DNA of 64,000 nt from Bradyrhizobium sp. in8p8. Lineage in GTDB: Bacteria; Pseudomonadota; Alphaproteobacteria; Rhizobiales; Xanthobacteraceae. Numbering within the stretch: the stretch's first letter is position 1; every line of letters begins with the position of its first letter. The stretch spans positions 43,357 to 107,356 of the forward strand of contig NZ_AUGD01000018.1 in assembly GCF_000426845.1 (NCBI RefSeq), read 5' to 3'. The notes under the pieces are model-generated. The model ran no database searches. It saw only the letters and a list, made by a program, of their open reading frames with translations, and had not been told where the DNA came from. Below, piece after piece: positions 35,441-44,384 of this stretch. The translations under genes and the position numbers were made by a program.

Positions 35441-36544
35441 TTACTTCTTGGACTTTGGATTTTCGCCGATGGCGGGTACCGGGCCATAGCTGCGCGTCTC
35501 GCCGACGATGATCGGTGCGGGCGCGGGATAGCTGACGCGCCCGTTCGGCGTATCGACCTCGATGCGGCGCAGATGCGGATGCTTGGTGAGGTCTTCCATG
35601 GTGTTGACCTCGGCAAAGGCGATGTCGGCGTCCGACAGCCGCTTCAGCAGCTCGTCGCGCGTCATCCTGGCGAAAGCGTCCGCAACCGTCTTGTCGGTGA
35701 AATCGCGGTTGCGCACGCGCTCGACCATGTTGGCGACGCGCGGATCGGCAGGCAGATCCGGCTGGTCCAGCACCTTCGCGCAGAGCGTCTTCCACTCGCG
35801 CTCGCTCTGGATCGATATCAAGATGTCCTTGCCGTCCTTGGAGGTGAACACGCCGTAGGGCGCGATCGAGGGATGGCGCAGGCCCATGCGCTTGGGCGGA
35901 TTGCCGGCTTCCGAGTTGAGCAGCGGCACGGTGCACCAGTCCGCCATTACGTCGAACATGGAGATGCGGATGTCGGCGCCCTTGCCGGTGCGCCCGCGTG
36001 CGATCAGCGCCTCCAGGATCGCCGCGTGCGCGGTGGCGCCGGTCGCCACATCGACGATCGACATGCCGACCCGCGAGGCGCCGTCGGGGTTGCCGGTGAT
36101 CGAGGCGAGGCCGCTCTCGGCCTGGATCAGCAGGTCATAGGCCTTGCGGTGCGCGTAGGGGCCCTCATCGCCATAACCGGTGATGGTGCACGAGATCAGC
36201 TTTGGATAATCCTTCAGCAACCGTTCGCGGGAGAAGCCGAGCTTGTCCATCGAGCCGGGCTTGAGGTTCTGGATCAGCACGTCCGCGCTTGAGATCAGCT
36301 TCTCCAGCTCGGCACGGCCTTCCTTCGTGGTGAGATCGACCACGGCGGATTGTTTGCCGCGGTTGAGCCACACGAAGTAGCTGCTCTGGCCCTTGGCCGC
36401 CGCGTCATAGCCGCGGGCGAAATCGCCCTCGGGCCGCTCGATCTTGATCACCTCCGCGCCGGCATCGGCCAGGCGTGAGGAGCAGAACGGCGCCGCCACC
36501 GCCTGCTCGACCGCGATCACCCTGATCCCGTCAAGTGCTCCCAT
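35441..36544 (-). CDS. CaiB/BaiF (class III) CoA transferase
   Basis: 367 residues: GIRVIAVEQAVAAPFCSSRLADAGAEVIKIERPEGDFARG at the start, QSAVVDLTTKEGRAELEKLI and ISCTITGYGDEGPYAHRKAYDLLIQAESGL with the probable catalytic Asp in AYDLLIQAE near residue 160. Moves CoA between acids; likely activates the substrate of this cluster. Ten bases separate it from the preceding dehydrogenase and 15 from the MaoC gene, so one operon is likely. Confidence 0.87.
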   Translation of the reverse strand: MGALDGIRVIAVEQAVAAPFCSSRLADAGAEVIKIERPEGDFARGYDAAAKGQSSYFVWLNRGKQSAVVDLTTKEGRAELEKLISSADVLIQNLKPGSMDKLGFSRERLLKDYPKLISCTITGYGDEGPYAHRKAYDLLIQAESGLASITGNPDGASRVGMSIVDVATGATAHAAILEALIARGRTGKGADIRISMFDVMADWCTVPLLNSEAGNPPKRMGLRHPSIAPYGVFTSKDGKDILISIQSEREWKTLCAKVLDQPDLPADPRVANMVERVRNRDFTDKTVADAFARMTRDELLKRLSDADIAFAEVNTMEDLTKHPHLRRIEVDTPNGRVSYPAPAPIIVGETRSYGPVPAIGENPKSKK

Positions 36545-36553
36545 GGCGTGACC

Positions 36554-37723
36554 TCAGTACGAGCGCGGCATGCCGAGCACGTGCTCGGCGACGAAGGAGA
36601 GCACGAGGTTGGTCGAGATCGGCGCTACCTGGTAGAGCCGCGTCTCGCGGAATTTGCGCTCGACGTCGTATTCCTCGGCGAATCCAAAGCCGCCATGGGT
36701 CTGGATGCAGGCATTGGCCGCTTCCCAGGAGGCATCGGCAGCCAGCATCTTGGCCATGTTGGCCTCGGCGCCGCAGTCGAGCCCGGCCTCGTATTTGCGC
36801 GTGGCTTCCTTCACCATCAGCTCGGCCGCCCGCATCGAAGCATAGGCCTTGGCAATCGGGAACTGAATGCCCTGGTTCTGTCCAATCGGCCGGCCGAAAA
36901 CGCTGCGCTCCTTGGCATAGTTCGTCGCCTTGGCGATGAACCATTTGGCGTCGCCGACGCATTCGGCGGCGATAAGGATGCGTTCGGCATTCATGCCGGA
37001 GAGGATGTAGCGAAAGCCCTTGCCTTCCTCGCCGATCAGATTCTCCGCCGGCACCTTCATGTCCGTAAAGAACACTTCCGTCGTGGCGTGGTTCATCATG
37101 GTGCGGATCGGGCGGATCTCGAGGCCATTGTTCTTGGCCTCACGCATGTCGACGATGAACACCGACAGGCCGTCCGTGCGCTTCTTGACCTGCTCCTTGG
37201 GCGTGGTCCGCGCGAGCAGGATCATGAGGTCGGAATGCTCGGCGCGGCTGGTCCAGATCTTTTGGCCGTTGACGATGTAGCTGTCGTTGCCGTCCTTGCG
37301 CGCGAATGTCTTCAGCGAGGACGTGTCGGTGCCGCTGGTCGGCTCGGTCACGCCGAAGGCCTGCAGCCGCAGTTCGCCGCTCGCGATCTTCGGCAAGTAT
37401 TTTGCCTTCTGCTCGGCATTGCCGTGCCGCAGCACCGTGCCCATCGTGTACATCTGGGCGTGGCAGCCGCCGCCGTTGCAGCCCGCGCGCTGGATCTCTT
37501 CCAGGATCGCCGCAGCTGCGGAAAGCTTCAGGCCCGCGCCGCCAAATTCCTCGGGGATCAACACCGAGAGATAGCCGGCTTCAGTCAACGCATCCACGAA
37601 CGCCTTCGGATAGGCCATCTCGCGATCGAGCTTGCGCCAATATTCGCCGGGGAACTGCGCGCACAGCTTTGCGACGGCGTCGCGGATGTCGGCGTAGTCT
37701 TCGGTGTGGTGTTCTTGACTCAT
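36554..37723 (-). CDS. Acyl-CoA dehydrogenase, first gene of LysR-linked operon
   Basis: 389 residues. QAFGVTEPTSGTDTSSLKTFA near 135 is the FAD/substrate-binding block and IQTHGGFGFAEEYDVERKFRETRLYQ the C-terminal domain. The usual YEGT carrying the catalytic Glu reads LYQVAP here, so the base at that site is Gln; another residue or a different chemistry may apply. First of a set with CoA transferase and MaoC genes, divergent from a LysR regulator. Substrate unknown. Confidence 0.87.
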   Translation of the reverse strand: MSQEHHTEDYADIRDAVAKLCAQFPGEYWRKLDREMAYPKAFVDALTEAGYLSVLIPEEFGGAGLKLSAAAAILEEIQRAGCNGGGCHAQMYTMGTVLRHGNAEQKAKYLPKIASGELRLQAFGVTEPTSGTDTSSLKTFARKDGNDSYIVNGQKIWTSRAEHSDLMILLARTTPKEQVKKRTDGLSVFIVDMREAKNNGLEIRPIRTMMNHATTEVFFTDMKVPAENLIGEEGKGFRYILSGMNAERILIAAECVGDAKWFIAKATNYAKERSVFGRPIGQNQGIQFPIAKAYASMRAAELMVKEATRKYEAGLDCGAEANMAKMLAADASWEAANACIQTHGGFGFAEEYDVERKFRETRLYQVAPISTNLVLSFVAEHVLGMPRSY

Positions 37724-37774
37724 GGCGTTTCCAATCGATAGCGGCAGTTAAGATAGCGCCGGCCAATCCCCCGC

Positions 37775-37790
37775 CGTTGTGAAAACAACG
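37775..37790. promoter_or_regulatory. Candidate LysR-region dyad
   Basis: CGTTGT-GAAA-ACAACG is a perfect six-base dyad midway between the divergent acyl-CoA dehydrogenase and LysR genes, with a second short palindrome GCTATAGC at 37811-37818. Either could belong to a LysR-type binding site, but the classical T-N11-A layout is not clear. Confidence 0.3.
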
Positions 37791-37848
37791 CCAGCCCCCT
37801 ATGCTCATTTGCTATAGCGTATGGAGTAGCCTTCCAGGATTGGCAAGC

Positions 37849-38769
37849 ATGGATTTCCGGCAGCTCAGGACGTTCAGTTGCGTGGCGGAGCTCGGCAGCC
37901 TCTCCAAGGCGTCGGACACGTTGCGCGTGGCGCAGCCGGCGCTGAGCCGGCAGATCAAGCTTCTCGAGCATGAGCTGCGCACCGAGCTGTTCACCCGCAA
38001 CGGCCGCGGCATGGTGCTGACCGAGGCCGGCCGGCTCCTGCTGGCGCGCACCTCCGGCATCGTGCGGCAGATCGATCAGATCCGCGACGACATCCAGTCG
38101 GCCAAGGGCCCGCCCTCGGGCCAGGTCGTGCTGGGCCTTGTTCCGACGGTGAGCTGCGTGCTCTCGGCGCGCTTTGCGCGGCGCTGCGTCGAGAAATTTC
38201 CAGGCATTTCGCTGCGTATCGTCGAGAGCTACAGCGGCCACCTCGTCGAGTGGCTGCACCGCGGCGAGATGGATCTCGCCATCCTCTACGGCCGCTCGGC
38301 CGATCTGCATCTCAATGTGCAGAGCCTGGGGCGCGACAACATCGTTGCGGTTGGCCCGCGCGGCTGTGGGCTGGCGCGCAAGAGCAGCGTCGACATCGGC
38401 TGGCTGTTGCGCCAGCGCCTGGTGTTGCCCTCTCATTCCCACGGCCTCCGCGCACTGATCGAGCACGCGGCCGCCCAGCGCAAGATCAAGCTCAACGTCC
38501 AGCTCGAGGCGGATTCGTTCCGCGTGCTGACCAGCCTGGTCGAGGAGGGCCTCGGCTTCGCGCTGCTGCCGCCGTCGTCGGTTCATGGCGAGGTCGCCGA
38601 CGGGCGGCTGGAGACGACGGCAGTGTCGAAGCCGATGTCGCGCGAGCTCATTTTCGCTTCTCCGATCGACCGGCCGGTCTCGACGGCCTCTCTCGCGATC
38701 ACCGCGCTCCTGCGCGAAGAGGTCGCCGCCTGCCGCAAGGAAGGCGTGTGGGACATCAAACTGAGTTAG
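37849..38769 (+). CDS. LysR family transcriptional regulator
   Basis: 306 residues. Winged helix-turn-helix at about 1-62 (MDFRQLRTFSCVAELGSLSKASDTLRVAQPALSRQI), then a periplasmic-binding-like effector domain from about 90 (GQVVLGLVPTVSC). ATG at 37849 matches the family N-terminus; upstream frame is non-coding. Divergent from the acyl-CoA dehydrogenase/CoA transferase/MaoC genes, which it most likely activates in response to a pathway acid or CoA ester. Effector unknown. Confidence 0.9.
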   Translation: MDFRQLRTFSCVAELGSLSKASDTLRVAQPALSRQIKLLEHELRTELFTRNGRGMVLTEAGRLLLARTSGIVRQIDQIRDDIQSAKGPPSGQVVLGLVPTVSCVLSARFARRCVEKFPGISLRIVESYSGHLVEWLHRGEMDLAILYGRSADLHLNVQSLGRDNIVAVGPRGCGLARKSSVDIGWLLRQRLVLPSHSHGLRALIEHAAAQRKIKLNVQLEADSFRVLTSLVEEGLGFALLPPSSVHGEVADGRLETTAVSKPMSRELIFASPIDRPVSTASLAITALLREEVAACRKEGVWDIKLS

Positions 38770-38893
38770 ATGTCGTGTCGTAGAACAGTCGGGCGCCGCA
38801 TTGCCTTCGCATCTGGCGCGACCTGTCATGCCGGAATTTTATAGCTGGGGGCTGCGGCGTCTGCGGCAGCCAAGGTGACGTACAGGTGGGCCC

Positions 38894-38981
38894 CGTCATT
38901 GCCAACGCAGCGAAGCAATCCAGGAATCTCTCCGCGGAGGAAGTCTGGATTGCTTCGTCGCAAGAGCTCCTCGCAATGACG
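38894..38981. repeat. Interspersed palindromic repeat (family B, copy 2)
   Basis: CGTCATTGCCAACGCAGCGA to CTCCTCGCAATGACG with GCAATCCAGGAATCTCTCCG inside; same element as at 34,479. It lies between the converging LysR and P450 genes. Confidence 0.7.
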
Positions 38982-38992
38982 GAGGAGAGAGC

Positions 38993-40273
38993 CTACCCCG
39001 CAATCCGCACCGGGAGCGATTCATATCCCTTGATGAAGCTGGAATAGATCCGCTTCGGTTCGCCGACCACCTCGATGCGGTCGAACCGCTGCAGCATCTC
39101 CTCCCAGACGATGCGGAGCTGCAGCTCGGCGAGGCGCATGCCCACGCAGCGGTGGATGCCGAAGCCGAAGGAGAGGTGCGTGCGCGGCCGCGGGCGGTCG
39201 ATGATGAATTCGTTCGGCTTCTCGAACATCTCCTCGTCCCGGTTGCCGGAGACGTACCACATCACGACCCGGTCGCCCTTCCTGATGTGCTTGCCCCCGA
39301 TTTCCGTGTCCTGCAACGCGGTGCGCCGCATATGTGCCAGCGGCGTCTGCCATCGGATCACCTCGGGCACCATGGAATCGATCAGCGCCGGGTTGGCGCG
39401 CAGTTTGTCGTATTGCTCAGGGTTCTCGTTCAGCGCCAGCACCGAACCGGTCATGGTGTTGCGCGTGGTGTCGTTGCCGCCGACGATGAGCAGGATGATG
39501 TTGCCCATGAGATTGTCGGGATCCATGTGGCGCGTCGCCTCGTTGTGCGCCATCAGCGACAAGAGATCGTTGCGCGGCGCGGAATTGACGCGCTCGTTCC
39601 AGAGCTTGGACATGTAGGCGTAGCACTCGTCCATCTCGCGGCGGCGCTCTTCGGCGCTGGCGACGATGCCGCTTTTTGGCAGCGCGGTCGAGACATCCGA
39701 CCAGCGCGTCAGCTTGCGCCGCTCTTCCCATGGGAAGTCGAACAGGGTCGCCAGCATCTGCGTCGTCAGCTCGATCGAGACGCGCTCGACGAAATTGAAG
39801 GTCTCGTTGCGCGGCAGATTGTCGAGCACTGTCTGCGAGCGCTGCCGGATCAGCTTGGCGAGTTCGTCGAGATGCTGCGGGGTGAACATCGGCGAGACGG
39901 TCTTGCGCTGTGCCGAATGCTTGGGCTGGTCCATCGCGATGAAGCTAGGATAGTCGTAGCCTTCCGGCACGTCGCGGATCGAGATGCCGCCGAGCTTCGA
40001 ATCCGAGGAGAAGATGCCGTGGTTGGTGTCGACATGCATGATGTCGTTGTATTTCACCACGGACCAGTAGGGCTCGATGGGCGCGTTCGTGCAGTAATGC
40101 ACCGGCTCTTCCTTGCGCAGCCGCTCGAACCACGGCCACAGCGTGTCGTCCTGGAACAGCCGGGGCGCGCCGGGGTGGAATTGCGACAACGGCGTCGCAT
40201 AGGCTTCCTCGCGCGCCCTGCGCAGGCGTTCGGCCTTGTGCACTTTGATCGGCGCTTGGATGTTCATGCTCAT
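38993..40273 (-). CDS. Cytochrome P450, CYP153-like (second of a tandem pair)
   Basis: 426 residues. I-helix motif GGNDTTRNTMTGS near 260, EVIRWQTPLAHMRR (ExxR region) and heme loop FGFGIHRCVGMRLAE with ligand Cys near 375. The stretch KGDRVVMWYVSGNRDEEMF and FIIDRPRPRTHLSFGFG closely recall bacterial CYP153 enzymes, which hydroxylate the terminal carbon of alkanes or fatty acids. No ferredoxin or reductase gene is adjacent. It lies 120 bases after a close paralogue. The subfamily is read from motif resemblance, not alignment. Confidence 0.85.
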   Translation of the reverse strand: MSMNIQAPIKVHKAERLRRAREEAYATPLSQFHPGAPRLFQDDTLWPWFERLRKEEPVHYCTNAPIEPYWSVVKYNDIMHVDTNHGIFSSDSKLGGISIRDVPEGYDYPSFIAMDQPKHSAQRKTVSPMFTPQHLDELAKLIRQRSQTVLDNLPRNETFNFVERVSIELTTQMLATLFDFPWEERRKLTRWSDVSTALPKSGIVASAEERRREMDECYAYMSKLWNERVNSAPRNDLLSLMAHNEATRHMDPDNLMGNIILLIVGGNDTTRNTMTGSVLALNENPEQYDKLRANPALIDSMVPEVIRWQTPLAHMRRTALQDTEIGGKHIRKGDRVVMWYVSGNRDEEMFEKPNEFIIDRPRPRTHLSFGFGIHRCVGMRLAELQLRIVWEEMLQRFDRIEVVGEPKRIYSSFIKGYESLPVRIAG

Positions 40274-40307
40274 GGCTCCAGTTGGTTCTCTTCTTCGCCA
40301 GGCGAGG

Positions 40308-40389
40308 GGGCTCTCCGCGACCGTGTCTCAGCGGTTTCGCGGAGAGAGCCCTTACCCCGACCCTCTCCCTGCAAGAACGGGAGGGGAGA
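40308..40389. repeat. Interspersed hairpin repeats between P450 genes
   Basis: Contains GGGCTCTCCGCGA and its near reverse complement TCGCGGAGAGAGCCC, then CCCGACCCTCTCCCTGCAAG with AACGGGAGGGGAG. This is a common intergenic repeat of this group; it may stabilise or terminate transcripts between the two P450 genes. Confidence 0.5.
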
Positions 40390-40392
40390 TTG

Positions 40393-41658
40393 CTATGCCG
40401 CGATCTTCACCGGCAGCGTCTCGATACCTTTTACGAAACTCGAATAGACCCGCGCGGGTTCGCCGACCACATCAATATGGTCGAAACGCTTGAGAATCTC
40501 TTCCCAAATAATCTTGAGCTGGAGCTCGGCAAGCCTGAGGCCCACGCAGCGGTGGATGCCGAAGCCGAAGGAGAGGTGCGTGCGCGGGCGAGCGCGGTCG
40601 ATGATGAAATCGTAGGGCCTTTCGATCACCTCCTCGTCGCGATTTCCCGAGACGTACCACATCACGACCTTGTCACCCTTCTTGATTTGCTTGCCGCGGA
40701 ACTCGAAATCGGACAGCGCAGTGCGCCGCATATGCGCCAGCGGCGTCTGCCAGCGGATCACCTCGGGCACGAAGCTGTCGAGCAGATCCGGGTTGTCGCG
40801 CAGCTTGCGATATTGCTCCGGATGCTGGCTCAGGGCGAGAAGCGACCCCGACATGGTGTTGCGGGTGGTGTCGTTGCCGCCGACGATCAAGAGGATCAGA
40901 TTGCCGAGGAAGTTCTTCGCGTCCATGTCGCGCGTCGCGGCGCCATGCGCCATCATCGACAACAGGTCGCTCTTCGGCGGCTGCTCGGCGCGCTCCTTCC
41001 AGAGCCGCGAGAAATAAGCCGCGCATTCCGTCAGCTCGGCCATCCGCTCGTCCTCGGTGGCCACAAGGCCGCCGGGCCCGGGTATGGTGGTGGCGACGTC
41101 CGACCAGCGCGTCAGCTTGCGGCGGTCCTCCCAGGGGAAGTCGAACAGTACCGCCAGCATCTGCGTGGTCAGCTCGATCGAGACGCGATCGACCCAGTCG
41201 AACACCTCGCCGCGGGGCAGGTTGTCCAGGCACTCGGCCGAGCGCTTGCGGATGTTGATCGCGAGATTGTCCAGATGCGTCGGGGTGAACATCGGGGCCA
41301 CGGTCTTGCGCTGGGCCGCGTGGCGCGGCGGATCCATCGAGATGAAGCTCTCGCGGCGCAGGTCCGGATCGATGTCGCGGATGGTGATGCCGCCGAGCGC
41401 GGAGGCCGAGGAGAAGACCGCATGGTTGGTCTCGATCTCCATGATGTCGTTGTAGCGCGTCACCGACCAATACGGCCCGAACATCGAGTCCTTGCAATAG
41501 TGCACGGGGTCTTCCCGGCGCAGGCGATCGAAATAGGGCCAGAACGTATCGGTCCTGAACAGTTCAGGATCGCCCGGATCGAACTGCTCCAGCGGCAGTG
41601 ACGTGGCGCGCGCGCGAAGCACGTCAAGCTTGGCCGCGCTCTCGATGGTCCCATGCAT
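40393..41658 (-). CDS. Cytochrome P450, CYP153-like (first of a tandem pair)
   Basis: 421 residues, start MHGTIES. Heme loop FGFGIHRCVGLRLAE (Cys near 370), I-helix GGNDTTRNTMSGSLLAL and IRWQTPLAHMRRTAL are nearly identical to the downstream copy, so the pair arose by duplication. CYP153-type alkane or fatty-acid omega-hydroxylation is the most likely chemistry. Redox partners are not encoded nearby. A 62-residue upstream extension is rejected as non-coding. Confidence 0.85.
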   Translation of the reverse strand: MHGTIESAAKLDVLRARATSLPLEQFDPGDPELFRTDTFWPYFDRLRREDPVHYCKDSMFGPYWSVTRYNDIMEIETNHAVFSSASALGGITIRDIDPDLRRESFISMDPPRHAAQRKTVAPMFTPTHLDNLAINIRKRSAECLDNLPRGEVFDWVDRVSIELTTQMLAVLFDFPWEDRRKLTRWSDVATTIPGPGGLVATEDERMAELTECAAYFSRLWKERAEQPPKSDLLSMMAHGAATRDMDAKNFLGNLILLIVGGNDTTRNTMSGSLLALSQHPEQYRKLRDNPDLLDSFVPEVIRWQTPLAHMRRTALSDFEFRGKQIKKGDKVVMWYVSGNRDEEVIERPYDFIIDRARPRTHLSFGFGIHRCVGLRLAELQLKIIWEEILKRFDHIDVVGEPARVYSSFVKGIETLPVKIAA

Positions 41659-42032
41659 GACCACTCTCTCCCTGCGTGAACCGCGCGTCGTTGAATTCTG
41701 CGCGACGGTATTTGATTTGCAATTACAGCCGGTTGTCGGCGCCGGGGCAAGGGAGAGTTTTGCCACATCCAGCTGAGTGGGCAGGGCGCGTCGCCCGGAT
41801 GAAGCGAGAGCGTAGTCCGGGATTGCGGCCGCAATCGACACTGTCCCGGATTGCGCTCCGCTCGATCCGGGCTACGGGACACGACGAGCGTGATCCCCCG
41901 CACACCGTTTGTCTTGGAATCGTGCCAGAAACCTCCTGGAATCGAGCGAAATCGAACCCGCCCCTGTTGGGGATCGACTAACCTCTGACCTATAGTTTGA
42001 CCGCAAGGTACCCGCATCCCGAGGTTGCTGCC
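41659..42032. other. Intergenic region upstream of P450 and DUF898 genes
   Basis: No gene is supported in these 374 bases. They hold a family A repeat (41,792-41,875) and must contain the promoters of the divergent P450 and DUF898 genes; no clear operator was found outside the repeat. Confidence 0.6.
41792..41875. repeat. Interspersed palindromic repeat (family A, copy 2)
   Basis: CGCCCGGATGAAGCGAGAGC at one end and CTCGATCCGGGCTAC at the other, with internal CCGGGATTG/CCCGGATTGCG; related to copies at 32,721 and 53,256. Confidence 0.65.
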
Positions 42033-43187
42033 GTGAACGATATGCAATGGGCCCCCGTCGGTTCCGAACCCCTGCCCCCGCCGCTGCCGCCGGCGCGGGT
42101 CGATTTCACCGGCAACCGCTCCGAGTTCCGCAAACTGGTCACCAAGGGTGCCCTGCTCGAGCTCGTCACCTTCGGCTTCTACCGGTTCTGGCTCGTCACC
42201 GACATCCGCCGACATCTGTGGGCGCACACAGCGCTCGACGGCGATTCCGCTGAATATACCGGTCGCGCCAGGGAGCTCCTGGTCGGCTTCCTGGTGGCGC
42301 TCGCGATCCTGGTGCCGATCTATCTTGCCTATTTCCTTGTTGGCATCGAGTTCGAGCGCTGGCAGGCCTTCGCCTCGGTGCCGTTGTTCCTAGCCTTTTA
42401 CGCTTTCGGCCAGTTCGCGATCTTTCGCGCGCGACGCTATCGCCTGACGCGCACGATCTGGCGCGGTGTCCGCTTCTGGATGGACGGCTCGGGCTGGGCC
42501 TACTCCCTCCGCGCCATGCTGTGGGGCCTGCTGGTGCTCCTGACGCTCGGCCTGGCATTGCCTTGGCGGGATGCCGCGCTCGAGCGCTACAAGATGCAGC
42601 ATACCCATTACGGCAATCTCACCGGTGATTTCGAAGGCGACGGCTGGACGTTCTTCAAGCGCGCCTGGTGGCTGTGGCTGCTGAGCCCGATTGCACTCGT
42701 CGTCTTTCCGCTCGCGCCGTTCTTCTTCGCCGAGTTCAAGGCGCGGCAATGGCGCTGGTGGCTCGACGGCATTCGCATCGGCGACGTCAGCCTGTCCTCG
42801 CGATTGCCGCACGATGCGTTCTACGGCCTGTACTGGAAGGTGGTGGGGTGGTGGACGCTGCTCACGATCGCCTTCATCGCTTATATTGCGGGTGGCGCCT
42901 TTCTGCTCGTCGCGCTGAGCGGCGTTCCGGCCGAGGAGGTCTTTGGGGGCGACAATGCTGCCAAGAGCATCCCGATGGTGGTGATAATGGTGCTTGGCTA
43001 TTTTGCGCTCGCCCTTGCCATCAACATCGTCATGCGCGTCTATCTCCAGCGCGATCTCTGGGCCAAGGTGCTGGAGACGATCGAGGTGCACAACATCGCG
43101 GCCGCCGCGGATGTGCGTGGCAGCGCCCAGCTCGCGGGCGCGCTCGGCGAGGGCTTTGCCGATGGACTGGATGTTGCAGGGTTCTAA
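42033..43187 (+). CDS. DUF898 (YjgN-like) polytopic membrane protein
   Basis: 384 residues with about six to seven hydrophobic helices. It opens VDFTGNRSEFRKLVTKGALLELVTFGFYRFWLVTDIRRHLWAHTALDG and later repeats a related block (TYKMQHTHYGNLTGDFEGDG to WRWWLDGIRIGD), the DUF898 hallmark. Start at GTG with GAGG upstream. Three bases precede the next gene, an M48 peptidase, so they are co-transcribed and probably act together at the membrane. Function of the family is unknown. Confidence 0.82.
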   Translation: MNDMQWAPVGSEPLPPPLPPARVDFTGNRSEFRKLVTKGALLELVTFGFYRFWLVTDIRRHLWAHTALDGDSAEYTGRARELLVGFLVALAILVPIYLAYFLVGIEFERWQAFASVPLFLAFYAFGQFAIFRARRYRLTRTIWRGVRFWMDGSGWAYSLRAMLWGLLVLLTLGLALPWRDAALERYKMQHTHYGNLTGDFEGDGWTFFKRAWWLWLLSPIALVVFPLAPFFFAEFKARQWRWWLDGIRIGDVSLSSRLPHDAFYGLYWKVVGWWTLLTIAFIAYIAGGAFLLVALSGVPAEEVFGGDNAAKSIPMVVIMVLGYFALALAINIVMRVYLQRDLWAKVLETIEVHNIAAAADVRGSAQLAGALGEGFADGLDVAGF

Positions 43188-43190
43188 GCC

Positions 43191-44300
43191 GTGAGTGATT
43201 TGTTGACCGAGGCTCCGGCGCAGCCGGTCAGGCCGACCATCTTCTTCGACGGCACCTCGAGCCGCAGGCGCGAGGTGACGCTGACGCTCGGTGATGCGCT
43301 CGAAATCCTCGAGGATGGCGCAGCGCCCGTCCGTTGGGCCTATGCGGATATCCGCCGCGCCGACAGTCCGGCCGGGGTCTTGCGCCTGGCTTCGACCTCC
43401 GCGCCGTCCTTGGCGCGGCTGGAGATTAGAGATGCCGCGCTGGCCGCGGATCTGACCACGCGATGCTTGCGGCTCGACGAACACCGGACGACGCGCGGCG
43501 GTGTCGCCAAGATCGTGGGCTGGTCGGTGGCCGCCGCCGTCTCCATCGTGTGCGTCGTCCTGTTCGGCGTGCCGCTCGCCGCCGACCGGCTCGCCCCGCT
43601 GGTGCCCAAGCCGGTCGAACGGCGCATCGGCGATGCGGCCGAGGTTCAGATGAAGGCGCTTTTCGGCCGCAAGGTGTGCGAGGATCCCGCGGGCAAGGCG
43701 GCGTTCACGAAGCTCGTCAACCGGTTGCGCGATGCTGCCGGCCTCGACGACAGCATGACGGCGGGCGTGCTGCCAACCTCGGTGCCGAATGCGTTTGCGC
43801 TGCCCGGCGGCAAGGTGTTCGTGCTGAAGGGCCTGCTAGACAAGGCCGAGACTCCCGACGAGCTCGCCGGCATCCTCGCCCACGAGCTCGGCCATCTCAA
43901 GCATCACGACAACATGCGCGGCCTGATCTACAACGGCGGCACCTCGTTCCTGATCGGGCTCTTGTTCGGCGACGTCACCGGCTCCTCCGCCGTGATCTTC
44001 GCCTCGCGCAGCCTGGTCGAGGCTTCCTATTCGCGCGAAGCCGAGACCGGTGCCGACACGTTTGCGATCGAGATCATGCATGCGCTCGGCCGCTCGCCCA
44101 AGCCCGCAGCCGAATTGATGTTCCGCATCACGGGCAAGGAAGGCGGCTCTGGTCTGACAAATATCCTTGCCAGCCACCCGCTCACCGAGGATCGCCTCGC
44201 GCGGATGACCAAGGAAGATCGTCCCGCCAGCGGCGCGCCGCTCTTGACCGACAAGGAATGGCAGGCCCTGAAGGGGATCTGCGGCAGCGGCAAGGTGTGA
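43191..44300 (+). CDS. M48 family zinc metallopeptidase
   Basis: 369 residues. The zinc motif HELGH (about 232-236) sits in LAHELGHLKHHDN, with a third ligand Glu near 284 in YSREAETGADTFAIE. A hydrophobic helix near 105-125 anchors it (WSVAAAVSIVCVVLFGVPLAA), so it is a membrane-bound, periplasm-facing protease. GTG start directly after the DUF898 stop. Likely part of envelope quality control; substrates unknown. Confidence 0.87.
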   Translation: MSDLLTEAPAQPVRPTIFFDGTSSRRREVTLTLGDALEILEDGAAPVRWAYADIRRADSPAGVLRLASTSAPSLARLEIRDAALAADLTTRCLRLDEHRTTRGGVAKIVGWSVAAAVSIVCVVLFGVPLAADRLAPLVPKPVERRIGDAAEVQMKALFGRKVCEDPAGKAAFTKLVNRLRDAAGLDDSMTAGVLPTSVPNAFALPGGKVFVLKGLLDKAETPDELAGILAHELGHLKHHDNMRGLIYNGGTSFLIGLLFGDVTGSSAVIFASRSLVEASYSREAETGADTFAIEIMHALGRSPKPAAELMFRITGKEGGSGLTNILASHPLTEDRLARMTKEDRPASGAPLLTDKEWQALKGICGSGKV

Positions 44301-44384
44301 CGGTCCACAGACTGGTTGTCCGCGGCGAGGAACGATCTCTCCGAGCAAAGTTATCCTTTCGACGCGGAGATTGGGAAGTTCCAC

